Assembly: GCF_000724625.1 (NCBI RefSeq)
Contig: NZ_CP007139.1
Location: 1,798,001-1,862,000, forward strand
Direction of reading: 5' to 3'
DNA length: 64,000 nt
From: Fimbriimonas ginsengisoli Gsoil 348
GTDB taxonomy: Bacteria; Armatimonadota; Fimbriimonadia; Fimbriimonadales; Fimbriimonadaceae
Under the pieces are notes generated by a model. The model ran no database searches, was not told the DNA's origin, and worked only from the letters and a program-made list of their open reading frames with translations. Shown here piece after piece: positions 1 to 8,383 of the stretch; position 1 is the first letter of the stretch, and every line of letters starts with the position of its first letter. The translations under genes were made by a program, and so were the position numbers.

Positions 1-1
1 G

Positions 2-418
2 GTCTTGGAGATGGCCCAAGCGTTGGCGCCGGACTCGGTCCCCGCCGAGCGCCCGGACCCACACGCCCGCATCGCTCAGCAGGCGGTGCGTTATATCGAA
101 GACAACCTATACCGTCCGCTCGCGGTAGACGAAATCGCAAATTACGTCCATGTTTCGCCGCGTCACCTTGGACGATTATTCGCCGCCTTCACCGGAACTT
201 CGCCCACTCGATACATGATGCTTGCCCGGCTGGATCGTGCAAGCGCGCTGCTGCAGCGGGGCGACCTTCCGATCAAGGAGATCGCCGACAGCCTCGGATT
301 CAGCGACTCCGCCTACTTCACCCGGTGCTTTACTCGCCGATACGGAGTGGCCCCGGCCGCATTTCGTCGTGGAGAAGGCGAGGTCCGAATCGTCCAGTCT
401 CCCGGCGGGTTGGTCTAA
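2..418 (+). CDS. AraC-family transcriptional regulator, C-terminal part (cut by window edge)
   Basis: This is the DNA-binding half of an AraC/XylS-type regulator. The two helix-turn-helix segments are visible: LAVDEIANYVHVSPRHLGRL followed by IKEIADSLGFSDSAYFTRCF, then the family-typical RRYGVAPAAFRR ending. The frame is open to the left edge, so the N-terminal sensing domain probably lies outside the window; the internal TTG and ATG near base 5 are unlikely to be the true start. It reads toward the PhyH-family dioxygenase that begins 34 bases downstream, so it may control that gene. The effector cannot be told from this part. Confidence 0.85.
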   Translation, partial: VLEMAQALAPDSVPAERPDPHARIAQQAVRYIEDNLYRPLAVDEIANYVHVSPRHLGRLFAAFTGTSPTRYMMLARLDRASALLQRGDLPIKEIADSLGFSDSAYFTRCFTRRYGVAPAAFRRGEGEVRIVQSPGGLV

Positions 419-452
419 GGAGAACGGCTCTCCGCTCCGCTACCCTTTCGGC

Positions 453-1223
453 ATGGTTCGTCCCGAATATGTCGATCAATACCGAGAGATGGGATATGTG
501 CAGGTTCCCAGCCTTATCAGTGCAGACGAAGCGGCCGCCCTCCGCCAAGACATGCACGATCTGGCCGAGCGGCTGAGCCGCCGCGAGCACTTAGATGCGA
601 CATGGGGATCGGCCCGCGCCGCCGTGGCGGAAGCCAAGGAAACCCGCATCCTGCACTGCCATAACGTCCAGTTCTACTCCGCGCTGGCCACCCGCCTCAT
701 GTGCGACCCGCGGATAACCGACCACGCGGCGGCGTTTATGGGAAGCGAGAACGTTCAGCTTCATCACTCCAAGATGTTCATCAAGCCGCCCGAGAAAGGG
801 TCTCCGTTCCCGATGCATCAGGACGCGCCGTTCTTTCCCCACGACCGGCATACGATGATGGCGGTGATCGTCCACTTCGACGACGCTCCGCTCGAAAAGG
901 GATGTCTACGGGTAGTCCCCGGCTCACACAAGAACGGGATACTCGAGCACGACGGCGACGGCTCCTGGCACCTGCCGTTCGACCGATATCCGATCGAGGA
1001 TGCGGTACCGATTCCCGCCAAGGCTGGAGACGCGATCTTCTTTAGCTACCTCACGATCCATGGCTCGGGGATCAACGTTTCCGACGAAGCCCGGACCACG
1101 ATGCTTATCCAGATGCGCGACCCCAGCGATCCCCCCACGATCGTCACCCACCGCTCCCGAGGGCAGGGGATGATGCTGCGCGGAGTCGATCCGAACCCGG
1201 TATCCCAGTTCGAGGGAATGTAG
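453..1223 (+). CDS. phytanoyl-CoA dioxygenase (PhyH) family protein
   Basis: A 256-residue Fe(II)/2-oxoglutarate oxygenase of the PhyH family. The iron-binding triad is visible as His122-x-Asp124 (PMHQDAPFF) and the distal His203 (TIHGSGINVS), with a conserved Arg downstream for the cosubstrate. I chose the ATG at 453 (MVRPEYVDQYREMGYV), because the family starts with a short helix and 'GY' strand; the open frame upstream runs back through the AraC gene and is not plausible. The regulator lies just upstream on the same strand. The substrate is unknown, and many PhyH proteins act on small secondary metabolites. The stop codon lies inside a palindrome. Confidence 0.85.
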   Translation: MVRPEYVDQYREMGYVQVPSLISADEAAALRQDMHDLAERLSRREHLDATWGSARAAVAEAKETRILHCHNVQFYSALATRLMCDPRITDHAAAFMGSENVQLHHSKMFIKPPEKGSPFPMHQDAPFFPHDRHTMMAVIVHFDDAPLEKGCLRVVPGSHKNGILEHDGDGSWHLPFDRYPIEDAVPIPAKAGDAIFFSYLTIHGSGINVSDEARTTMLIQMRDPSDPPTIVTHRSRGQGMMLRGVDPNPVSQFEGM

Positions 1224-1250
1224 CATTGGCGGCAATCGCCGATGCTACAT
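1218..1250. repeat. palindrome covering the phyH stop codon
   Basis: The arms ATGTAGCAT and ATGCTACAT are perfect inverted repeats, extended inward by GGCG/CGCC. The TAG in the left arm is the stop codon of the upstream dioxygenase gene. There is no U-tract, so it may be a weak terminator or a member of the interspersed palindrome set of this genome. Confidence 0.7.
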
Positions 1251-1256
1251 TGAAGA

Positions 1257-1673
1257 GTGACCCGCGCCGAGCTGACCGATCTGCTGGACCTCGGCGCCAC
1301 CGGTAAGACCGTCCTCGTCGTCGAGGACCACGTTCCGTGGCTCACCCTTCTCGCTCACTTTTGGACAGAGGCAGGCCACAAAACGTTGGCCCTTACCGGC
1401 ATCGACGAAGTTCACGGAGACCTCGCCTTTGGAAGAACCGTCGACGGGACCGAGATGATCGACATCCGCACTGTCGACGTCGCGTTTCTCGATCACTACT
1501 TCCTCAGCACCCGTTACAACGGCGCCTTGCTTACCCGTGAGCTGTTGCTGCGCAAGCCGATAAGAATCTGCGGCATGTCGTCCGACGCCGCCGCCAACGC
1601 CGCCATGCGCCGGGAGGGGGCCATCGCCGCCTTTCGAAAGTCCGACCTGATGAGAATGATCGCCACCCCGTAG
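1257..1673 (+). CDS. response-regulator receiver-like protein
   Basis: A 138-residue protein that looks like a divergent CheY-type receiver. KTVLVVEDHVPWLTLL matches the first strand and acidic pocket (VVEDH), and VDVAFLDHYF would be the third strand with the phospho-acceptor Asp. Later, RICGMSSDA resembles the switch-Thr/Ser strand and FRKSDL the conserved Lys region. It starts at GTG 1257. No kinase is adjacent. The receiver assignment rests on these motifs only; it could be a pseudo-receiver. It is convergent with the primase-like gene. Confidence 0.6.
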   Translation: MTRAELTDLLDLGATGKTVLVVEDHVPWLTLLAHFWTEAGHKTLALTGIDEVHGDLAFGRTVDGTEMIDIRTVDVAFLDHYFLSTRYNGALLTRELLLRKPIRICGMSSDAAANAAMRREGAIAAFRKSDLMRMIATP

Positions 1674-1767
1674 AATCGGCTCCCATCCGACAAAGCTGAA
1701 AGCGCGAGCGAGCTCGCGCAGTCCCAAGGCGCTTCGCGCATAGTTAAGCGGCTGGGAGCCGATGCTA
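1671..1767. terminator. long inverted repeat between convergent genes, ends form both stop codons
   Basis: Arms at about 1671-1690 and 1748-1767 pair (core ATCGGCTCCCA with TGGGAGCCGAT), with a second perfect 8-bp hairpin inside at 1702-1719 (GCGCGAGC/GCTCGCGC). The first three bases of the left arm are the TAG of the receiver-like gene. The last three bases of the right arm read as TAG on the minus strand and end the primase-like gene. It probably serves as a bidirectional terminator. Confidence 0.6.
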
Positions 1768-2796
1768 CAGCAACGTGCGAAGCCGTTTGCCGTATCTTCG
1801 CCACCAGGCGCGAGCGGGCTTGAAGCCCGATTCCAGGGCGAATTCCCACTCCGCCAGCATGTCCCTCGCCTCGCCGCTTGTGTGACGAAGCATGCGGCGG
1901 CACTGCGCGCGCACGTCCTCCAGTGTCGGCTCGTACGGGATGGGACAAACCCACGGAACCCGGAACGAAGGGTTCTCCCGCAGCACGTCGTTCCAATCTT
2001 GCCCCTCCTCCGGAGGCAGGAGAAGTTCCGCCTCGCAACCGACACTCCGTAGAACCTCCAGCAATTCGGTGGCGGCCTTTCGGCCCGGCTCGTCGTTATC
2101 CAAACCTATCCAGACCCGCCGCTCGGCCAGCGCCTCGATAAGCCAATCTTGGGTCGTCTTTCCTCCCAAGGCGATCGCGGGGTAGCCGCGCTCAACCAGC
2201 GCCGCCGCCGTGTTCGGCCCCTCGCACACGATCACCTCTTCTCCACTGAGAACGTGAACGTTGAACACCCCGTGAGAGATCTTGCCGAATGTGATCTTGG
2301 CAGTGTCTTCGGATCCCGCCGCTCGCAGCATCCGCCCTTGCTTGGCTACGACCCGGCCCTCGAGATCCTGAAAGAAGAACACCACCGCCGGCTCGTTCAC
2401 CCATTCGTCGCCGATCAGAAATGGGTACGAAGGATCGAACCCCATTCCCGTCTTCACGCCGTCGATGCCGCGTGAACGCTCATAGTCGTCGGCCGGCGAT
2501 CCGGGAAAGTCGCGCCGGCAACCTGCGACGTACTCATCGGGGATCTCCGGCGGCGGTCCCTCCGGAGGCACGTATCGCCCCCTCGTCTTTCGTCCGCGGC
2601 TCGGCTCGGGTCGGCGTTGGAATTCAAGCAGCAGACCGCTGATCCCGCACTTGAAGCAGTGGTACAAACCACGCTCCTGGTCGACGGATAAATCGGGCGT
2701 CCGCCCCCCGTTCGCTTGGCACCGGGGACAAAAAAAGCGCTTCCGCCGTGCCCCCGCCGGATTCCTTGCCTCGACTTCCGCCAGAGAAAGAGACAT
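1765..2796 (-). CDS. DnaG-like primase fragment: CHC2 zinc finger plus TOPRIM domain
   Basis: A 343-residue protein. The N-terminus carries a zinc-binding motif (Cys23, Cys26, then HCFKC with His46/Cys47/Cys50) typical of CHC2 primase fingers. A TOPRIM core follows: VIVCEGPNTAAAL with Glu192, then WIGLDNDEPGRKAA with the Asp233-x-Asp235 pair. It is far shorter than housekeeping DnaG (about 600) and lacks the helicase-interacting C-terminus, so it resembles phage or plasmid primases. No phage genes are adjacent. It may be a stand-alone domesticated primase or an RNA/DNA nick-processing TOPRIM protein. The ATG at 2796 is preceded by a TATAAT. Confidence 0.75.
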   Translation of the reverse strand: MSLSLAEVEARNPAGARRKRFFCPRCQANGGRTPDLSVDQERGLYHCFKCGISGLLLEFQRRPEPSRGRKTRGRYVPPEGPPPEIPDEYVAGCRRDFPGSPADDYERSRGIDGVKTGMGFDPSYPFLIGDEWVNEPAVVFFFQDLEGRVVAKQGRMLRAAGSEDTAKITFGKISHGVFNVHVLSGEEVIVCEGPNTAAALVERGYPAIALGGKTTQDWLIEALAERRVWIGLDNDEPGRKAATELLEVLRSVGCEAELLLPPEEGQDWNDVLRENPSFRVPWVCPIPYEPTLEDVRAQCRRMLRHTSGEARDMLAEWEFALESGFKPARAWWRRYGKRLRTLL

Positions 2797-2810
2797 ACGT
2801 TTGTCTAGCT

Positions 2811-2816
2811 ATTATA
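2811..2816 (-). promoter_or_regulatory. candidate -10 element for the primase-like gene
   Basis: TATAAT on the minus strand, 14 bases before the ATG of the primase-like gene, in an AT-richer patch between divergent genes. No clear -35 was found at the right spacing, so support is limited to the perfect -10 hexamer. Any leader would be very short. Confidence 0.35.
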
Positions 2817-2843
2817 AGTGAAAGTCGCCCGTAAACTCTTTCC

Positions 2844-3407
2844 ATGCCGAACCGAGACGACGCCTGGGCTCTTTTGTGCGCCCACACCCCTTCCGAGTCG
2901 CTGCGACGCCACTGTCTCGGGGTGGAGAGCTGTATGCGGTGGTATGCGCGAGAGCTCGGCGCCGATGAGGAAGCGTGGGGGAACGCCGGACTGCTTCACG
3001 ACTTCGACTACGAGCAACACCCCGACGAGCATCCGCTTTGGGGGATGGCGCTCCTGCGAGAGCAGGGATGGCCCCAAGACGTCATCGATGCCATCGCCGC
3101 TCACTATGCCGCCAAGACGGGCGTTCATCCCACCACACCGATCCAGCGTTACCTCTTCGCCTGCGACGAGCTGAGCGGTTTCATCACCGCCGTCACCTAC
3201 GTCCGGCCCAGCAAGAGCGTCCACGAAGTGGAGGTCAAGAGCGTAACCAAGAAGCTGAAGACCCCCTCTTTTGCCGCCGGAGTCAACCGTGACGACGTCC
3301 AAAGTGGAGCCGAGCTCATCGGCCTTTCCGTAGACGAGCACGTGGCCAACTGCCTGAAGGCGATGCAAGCCGATGCCGACAAACTCGGCTTGTCCGGCGT
3401 GCAATAG
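2844..3407 (+). CDS. HD-domain phosphohydrolase
   Basis: A 187-residue protein with the HD metal-binding signature: His23 (RRHCLGVE), the His52-Asp53 pair (GLLHDFDYEQHPDEHP) and a later Asp near 'ACDELSGF'. This pattern matches small HDIG-type hydrolases that act on nucleotides or unknown phosphoesters. It starts at ATG 2844 and is divergent from the primase-like gene with 47 bases between them. The specific substrate cannot be inferred. Confidence 0.85.
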   Translation: MPNRDDAWALLCAHTPSESLRRHCLGVESCMRWYARELGADEEAWGNAGLLHDFDYEQHPDEHPLWGMALLREQGWPQDVIDAIAAHYAAKTGVHPTTPIQRYLFACDELSGFITAVTYVRPSKSVHEVEVKSVTKKLKTPSFAAGVNRDDVQSGAELIGLSVDEHVANCLKAMQADADKLGLSGVQ

Positions 3408-3455
3408 GCTCAAAAGCAATGTCGATGAAGCCGCATCGCGTAGACTGGTCGCGCC

Positions 3456-4163
3456 GTGATTCCGCTTCGTGACAATCAGGTACGGCAGAATGCGCCCATC
3501 GTAACGTGGGCGCTGGTGCTGCTTAACGTCCTGATCTACCTATGGGATCGGCACGGCCAGCTCTTTGGCCCCAGCATCGTGTTCGCGGACCTAGGCATGC
3601 GTCCGGCGGAAGTCGTCGATGCGATCCGCGGCGTCGGCGACCACTTCGCCCTCGTCACCTTGTTCACCTCGATGTTCCTCCATGGCGGGTTCATGCACAT
3701 CCTGGGGAACATGATCTTTCTGTTCGTCTTTGGGGCGAGCGTTGAGGAAGCGATCGGGTCGGTGCGGTTCGCGCTCTACTATCTTTTCTGGGGAGTGGCG
3801 GCGGCGGCGGCCCAGATCTATGTCGACCCCCATTCCGTCGTTCCCACGGTCGGCGCCTCCGGTGCGATCGGCGGCATCCTCGGCTCGTATTTCCTCCTCT
3901 TTCCCGGAAACAAGATTGAGGTTTTTCTCCCGATCTTGGCGTTTTTGTCGTTCGAAGTCAGCGCCTGGGTGTTGCTTGGCCTTTGGTTCCTATGGCAGAT
4001 TCTCGCTCCTCAGGAGGGGGTGGCCAACTGGGCTCATGTGGGCGGATTCCTGGCCGGCATGCTCACCGTCCTCATCCTCGGCGGAAGGGAGGCGGTCCTT
4101 CAAAGCCGTGAGCCCGATTACGACCCCCTGGACGCCACTCCTGGGGCAAGACGTAGCGGCTGA
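3456..4163 (+). CDS. rhomboid-family intramembrane serine protease
   Basis: A 235-residue membrane protein with about six hydrophobic segments. It carries the rhomboid motifs: FLHGGFMHILGNM (oxyanion His and Asn85), GASGAIGG with catalytic Ser135, and WAHVGGFLAG with catalytic His194. It would cleave transmembrane substrates within the inner membrane. It starts at GTG 3456 after the HD gene. Nothing nearby indicates the substrate. Confidence 0.93.
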   Translation: MIPLRDNQVRQNAPIVTWALVLLNVLIYLWDRHGQLFGPSIVFADLGMRPAEVVDAIRGVGDHFALVTLFTSMFLHGGFMHILGNMIFLFVFGASVEEAIGSVRFALYYLFWGVAAAAAQIYVDPHSVVPTVGASGAIGGILGSYFLLFPGNKIEVFLPILAFLSFEVSAWVLLGLWFLWQILAPQEGVANWAHVGGFLAGMLTVLILGGREAVLQSREPDYDPLDATPGARRSG

Positions 4164-4243
4164 ACCGCAACAACGGCCACCCTGCCGTCTGTAATTGGCC
4201 TCCTGCCAGTATTCTTCTGGGTAGCCGTGCGCGGCTGAAACTT

Positions 4244-6130
4244 ATGGAGCAACCGTTGAACCGTACGAAACTGCCGCAGTGGCTGGCCATGGCCCTGCTC
4301 CTGCCGGCTCTCTTCTCCCTGTACTCCATCTACAAGCGAAACCAAGCCGAGTCTCTCAATCGGGCGACCGCTTTCGCCACCGAGTACGAAACGATCGAAG
4401 CGCTCGCCGCGGCTCAAGGGATGCCGATCGACAGCGCGATCGAGGAGATGAAGGGGCAAGGGTTGAACGCAGTCGTACTCTCCGAGGAGTCCGTCGCGGA
4501 GCTGATCGGCCGTGGACGGCTCACGCTCGGAGCCCAGAGTTTCACCGTCGGCGGCAAGACCGCCAACGAATACGGGCTCTACTTTAGCGACCCGCACGAC
4601 ATGGCCCGAGTGCAACGTGCCCTCCGCACGCGGTTTCACGATCTGGCGGGACCAATGAACTCGTCCCGGCCGCTGATGCTGTCGCTACCTCCGGTCGCTC
4701 CCGCTCTCGTACGGGCCACCTCGGTCGGCCTTAGCCCGGACCAGACGGAGATCGCCCGACGCCATGGGCTCCAGATCATCGCCCGCTTCTCCAACCCGCC
4801 AGGGGTGAGCTCCGCTACCGTCCGCGACATGTTGACGTGGGCCCACGAGATGGGGGCAACTGTCTTTCTCCCCTCGGGAGACCAGGTGTTGGGCCGACGC
4901 AATGCACTAGGGACGACGCAGGAGACCCTGCAGACCTTGGGAATGCTGTATGCCACCCCGGAGTTCACCCGGATCGGGGGCGACGACGAACTTGTCAAGA
5001 AGGCCCCGGAAAACGTGGTCCGCCTCCACTCCGCACAGGTCGCGGAACTGGACCGCCTCTCCCCCGCCGATGCCGTCGAACGATATGTGAAGGCCGCGCG
5101 AGAGCGGAACATGCGCGTGCTTCTCATCCGGCCGCTGAGCTTCGGAGCGGAACATCCGCTGTCTGATTTCGGCGACTTCATAGGATCGATTCGCAAGGAG
5201 GTCGAGAAGGAGGGAGGCGCCCTCGGAAAGCCGAAGCCGTTCGAGCCGCCCACGCTCCCACGCTGGTTCCCGATCCTGATCGGCCTTAGCATCGTTCCGG
5301 CCGGCTTCTTCGTCGGCTCCGCGTTCTTCAGCGACCGCCGGCTTCAGGCGATCGGCCTCGGTCTGCTCGTACTTCTCGGCGCGGCGACCGCCGTCCACAC
5401 CGGGCTGCAGATCATGGCCCTCGTGGCGACCCTGGTCTTCCCCGTCGCGGCGTTTCTCGTGCTGGACGCCCTCCGGCCCCGGAACGTCCTTCTCGGCTTC
5501 CTCTTGGTTTCCGCTATTTCGCTGATCGGCGGACTCTGCGTGGCGGGAATGATGAACGGCCTGCCGTACTACATCAAGGCCGACGAGTTTTCCGGAGTTA
5601 AGATTTCGATCTTTCTTCCGATCGTCATCATCGGATTTCTTTTCCTGCAGCGGCTTGCCGACCTGAAGTCGGTGCTAAAAGCGCCCATCACCTGGAGCAC
5701 CGTGGCGCTCGGCGTCACCATCGCCGCCGTCCTCGGCCTGATGATCGCGCGTACCGGAAACGACACCGGCGCAGGGCCGAGCGGCGGCGAGATGGTCTTC
5801 CGAAACCTACTCGACAGGTTCCTTTTCGTTCGGCCACGGACGAAGGAGTTCCTGATCGGCCACCCATTGCTGATCGCCGGGATCGGTCTGCTGTCGTACC
5901 TCACCCGCCACCCAAACAAGGTCGCAACCTGGGGCGGATGGGCGGCGTTACTGCTCATGGTCGGGTCGATGGGGCAAACGAGCATCGTCAATACGCTCAC
6001 TCACTTGCACATCCCGGTATATCTCTCACTCGCTAGAATCGCTCTTGGAGTGGTTCTCGGGTGTATCATCGGCCTGGGGCTGTGGGCGATCGTTTCGCGC
6101 CTACTGCCAAGGGATCAGGAGGAAGCATAA
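4244..6130 (+). CDS. DUF5693 family membrane protein, partner of csaB
   Basis: A 628-residue protein: an N-terminal signal anchor (LAMALLLPALFSLYSIYKR), an extracytoplasmic region of about 300 residues, then about eight transmembrane helices from residue ~345 to the end. This layout matches the DUF5693 family, which I recall being encoded next to csaB in several phyla. The downstream csaB start is 5 bases after this stop, with its ribosome site AGGAGG inside the end of this gene, so the two are co-translated. A role in export or assembly of a pyruvylated cell-surface polymer is inferred from the pairing; the biochemical function is not known to me. Confidence 0.8.
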   Translation: MEQPLNRTKLPQWLAMALLLPALFSLYSIYKRNQAESLNRATAFATEYETIEALAAAQGMPIDSAIEEMKGQGLNAVVLSEESVAELIGRGRLTLGAQSFTVGGKTANEYGLYFSDPHDMARVQRALRTRFHDLAGPMNSSRPLMLSLPPVAPALVRATSVGLSPDQTEIARRHGLQIIARFSNPPGVSSATVRDMLTWAHEMGATVFLPSGDQVLGRRNALGTTQETLQTLGMLYATPEFTRIGGDDELVKKAPENVVRLHSAQVAELDRLSPADAVERYVKAARERNMRVLLIRPLSFGAEHPLSDFGDFIGSIRKEVEKEGGALGKPKPFEPPTLPRWFPILIGLSIVPAGFFVGSAFFSDRRLQAIGLGLLVLLGAATAVHTGLQIMALVATLVFPVAAFLVLDALRPRNVLLGFLLVSAISLIGGLCVAGMMNGLPYYIKADEFSGVKISIFLPIVIIGFLFLQRLADLKSVLKAPITWSTVALGVTIAAVLGLMIARTGNDTGAGPSGGEMVFRNLLDRFLFVRPRTKEFLIGHPLLIAGIGLLSYLTRHPNKVATWGGWAALLLMVGSMGQTSIVNTLTHLHIPVYLSLARIALGVVLGCIIGLGLWAIVSRLLPRDQEEA

Positions 6131-6134
6131 CGGC

Positions 6135-7211
6135 GTGCCAGGTCAACTACTACTTGCGGGTTACTTAGGCAGCGGCAACCTCGGCGACGACGCCGTCATG
6201 CTCGGCTTTTCGGACGGTATTATCCGCGCCGGTTTTGAGGTGGCCATCCTCAGCGGCGCGCCCGAAGAGACGAACCGAAACTACGGTTTTCTCTCGTACC
6301 CCCGTCGCGACTTTAAGCAGATCGAATTGGCGATTTCGCGTTGCGACGCCGTCGTTTTCCCCGGTGGAAGCATCTTCCAGGATGTGACGAGCGTTCGGAG
6401 CGTCGCCTACTACGCCAAGGTCATCGAGATGGCCAAGAAGGCGAAAAAGAAGGTGTTCCTCGTCGGCCAGGGCGTGGGACCGTTGAAGACTTTCCTGGGC
6501 CGCCGAATGGCGCTGGGCGCGTTCAACGACGCCGACGCCATCGCCGTCCGCGATCCCGCTTCGCTGGAAGCGCTCAAGGAGCTCGGATACAAGAAGGCGG
6601 CGCGCGCGACGGCCGACTCCTCGTTCCTGATGCCTCCCCCTCCCGACCCGGTCGATCCCGAAGATTTCTCGGTGGGTGGAATGAAGGTTGTGGGAATCGC
6701 CCCGCGGCCGTTGGATAAAAAAACGGATGTCGTAGGCCTATTTGGCGACTTCTGCCGGCTGCTGTACCAGTCGGGCTCCATGCCGGTCCTAGTAACGATG
6801 GATCGGAACGAGGATATCGAGCTCGCCGAAGCGATCTCGAAGAAGCAGGGAGGCAAGATTCCCGACCTGCGCCGCGTCGTGACGCCGATGCAGATGCAGC
6901 AGCGGATCAGCCGCATGGACTCGATGGTGGCGATGCGCCTCCACGCCGGCATCCTCGCCTCCATGGTAAACATCCCGCCCCTGATGGTCAGCTACGACCC
7001 GAAGGTCACCGCGTTCGCCAAACAGCTCGGCCTCGGAAATGCGCTCTCGATGGACACCGGCATCACCGGCCCCCGGCTCCTCGATGCCTTCCTCCAGTTC
7101 CAAAAGGACCGCGAGCGTAACGTCAAAATCCTCGATAAGAAGCGTGAGGAGATGCGCAAGCAAGCCGAGGGAAACATCGAGCTCGTGGTCAACGGCATGG
7201 GCGGGCGTTAG
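6135..7211 (+). CDS. csaB: polysaccharide pyruvyl transferase CsaB
   Basis: A 358-residue enzyme of the polysaccharide pyruvyl transferase family. The N-terminal LLAGYLGSGNLGDDAVMLG motif and the later VVFPGGSIFQD and MRLHAGILASM motifs are characteristic. CsaB adds pyruvate ketals to secondary cell-wall polysaccharide, which anchors SLH-domain proteins in organisms having them. I chose GTG 6135, with AGGAGGA upstream, rather than the longer open frame that overlaps the DUF5693 gene. The stop codon lies in the loop of a hairpin. Confidence 0.9.
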   Translation: MPGQLLLAGYLGSGNLGDDAVMLGFSDGIIRAGFEVAILSGAPEETNRNYGFLSYPRRDFKQIELAISRCDAVVFPGGSIFQDVTSVRSVAYYAKVIEMAKKAKKKVFLVGQGVGPLKTFLGRRMALGAFNDADAIAVRDPASLEALKELGYKKAARATADSSFLMPPPPDPVDPEDFSVGGMKVVGIAPRPLDKKTDVVGLFGDFCRLLYQSGSMPVLVTMDRNEDIELAEAISKKQGGKIPDLRRVVTPMQMQQRISRMDSMVAMRLHAGILASMVNIPPLMVSYDPKVTAFAKQLGLGNALSMDTGITGPRLLDAFLQFQKDRERNVKILDKKREEMRKQAEGNIELVVNGMGGR

Positions 7212-7217
7212 CCCGCC
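7200..7217 (+). terminator. hairpin over the csaB stop codon
   Basis: GGCGGGC / GCCCGCC with loop GTTA, which contains the first base of the stop. The perfect 7-bp GC stem lacks a U-tract, so it is only a possible terminator or repeat remnant. Confidence 0.45.
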
Positions 7218-7266
7218 ACAAACCTGCGATCTCCCTGGCTTTCGCAATGATCGCCAAATAGGTTCC

Positions 7267-7290
7267 ATTACGTAGCGTTCGCTACGTAAT
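7267..7290. promoter_or_regulatory. perfect 11-bp palindrome upstream of the cytochrome c gene
   Basis: ATTACGTAGCG / CGCTACGTAAT separated by TT. It ends 29 bases before the ATG of the next gene. It could be an operator, an mRNA hairpin in the leader, or the end of the csaB transcript. It is AT-containing and unlike the GC-rich palindromes elsewhere. Confidence 0.45.
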
Positions 7291-7319
7291 CGGCGCGGGT
7301 CGTTATACAATGGGCATTG

Positions 7320-8234
7320 ATGAGATCCGTTGCACTATTTCTCGGGGGGGCCGTGTTATTCGGTTTCGCCGCTCAAACTCCGAACCTTCCCGCGCCTCTC
7401 GCCAACGACCTCGCCAAGCTCTCATCCGCGTCGAATATTAGTGTTATCTACAAGTTCCGCGTGGTGGGTGAGAGTCCGACCGAGTACAAGCTGTCACTCG
7501 GCCGGCCGAAAATGTTCAAGCTCGCCAGCGACACCGGATTCGTCCAGTCCGACGGCAAGACGCTTTACACCTACACCAAGTCGAGCAATTCGTTCACCGA
7601 GACGCCGCTGACCGACGAGGCGCTGGCCGAGTTCACGAAGAAGCCGGAAGTCTTTGCCTGGGCCGCCTTCCTCCAAAAAGAGCCCGCCAACGACATCGCC
7701 GTGGCCCGCGCCGGGACTACCCGGAACGTTGCCGGGAACGATGTAACCGAGGTCGAAGTGACCATGAAGAAAGGGGGCATCGTCAGCACCCTGTACTTGG
7801 ACAAAAAGCTGGGCATCGCCCGCGGCTACGCCCTTAAGCAGGGAGACAAGCAGTATCTTGCCGCCGCGTCCGAACTGACGGTCAAGACGGATCCCGCCGA
7901 TGCCAAGCCGGAGAGCTTCGCCTTCTCCGCTCCGGACGGTGCGAAGAAAGTCGAGCCGGCAGCGGCTGCCGCCGGAAGCTACGCCGACGTTCAAACCATC
8001 CTGAACGACAACTGCATGCCGTGCCACAGCGCGAACAACATGGCGGCCGGCATCGACCTGAGCAACTACAACGGCGTCAAAGCGGTAGTTACGCCCGGCA
8101 ACGCCGCGGGAAGCCGGCTGATCATGTCACTGCACGCCTCCGGCGGCAGCCGCATGCCCAAGGGTCGAGCTCCGCTCTCCGCCGCGTCCGAGGCCACGAT
8201 CGTCGCCTGGATCAACGCCGGCGCGAAAAAATAA
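7320..8234 (+). CDS. secreted protein with DUF2092-like domain and C-terminal planctomycete-type cytochrome c domain
   Basis: A 304-residue exported protein. A signal peptide (RSVALFLGGAVLFGFAAQ) precedes a beta-rich region of about 180 residues resembling DUF2092/LolA-like periplasmic proteins, which I infer from pattern only. After an Ala-rich linker comes a heme-binding domain, VQTILNDNCMPCHSANNMAAG, with the CxxCH motif, and RMPKGRAPLS carrying a probable Met ligand. That C-terminal arrangement matches the small cytochrome c domains common in Planctomycetes. I start at ATG 7320 rather than the TTG just before. A redox role at the cell surface is likely; the electron partner is unknown. 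Confidence 0.75.
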   Translation: MRSVALFLGGAVLFGFAAQTPNLPAPLANDLAKLSSASNISVIYKFRVVGESPTEYKLSLGRPKMFKLASDTGFVQSDGKTLYTYTKSSNSFTETPLTDEALAEFTKKPEVFAWAAFLQKEPANDIAVARAGTTRNVAGNDVTEVEVTMKKGGIVSTLYLDKKLGIARGYALKQGDKQYLAAASELTVKTDPADAKPESFAFSAPDGAKKVEPAAAAAGSYADVQTILNDNCMPCHSANNMAAGIDLSNYNGVKAVVTPGNAAGSRLIMSLHASGGSRMPKGRAPLSAASEATIVAWINAGAKK

Positions 8235-8247
8235 CCTGCCATCGGAT

Positions 8248-8272
8248 CCCTCCAGACGCGCCGTCTGGAGGG
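8248..8272 (+). terminator. perfect 11-bp hairpin after the cytochrome c gene
   Basis: CCCTCCAGACG / CGTCTGGAGGG with loop CGC, 13 bases after the stop. The stem is strong but no U-tract follows; probable terminator or repeat module. Confidence 0.5.
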
Positions 8273-8288
8273 TCCAGCCCGCCTCCAC

Positions 8289-8336
8289 GTGGCACGTGCG
8301 GCCCCGCCCGTGGGTCTCAGGGGCGGCCCGCCCCTG
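8289..8336. repeat. two-hairpin half copy of the GTGGCAC palindromic element
   Basis: It begins GTGGCAC and has the internal GTGGGTC spacer and two hairpins (GCGG..CCGC-type, then AGGGGCGG/CCGCCCCT). It matches the left half of the 103-bp elements at 30377 and 38045 in layout but with different stem sequences. The rest of 8235-8383 shows no gene. Confidence 0.65.
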
Positions 8337-8383
8337 ATTAGCCTGACCTAAATTCTACGGACCTCGGGGCGAACGTACGTCCG

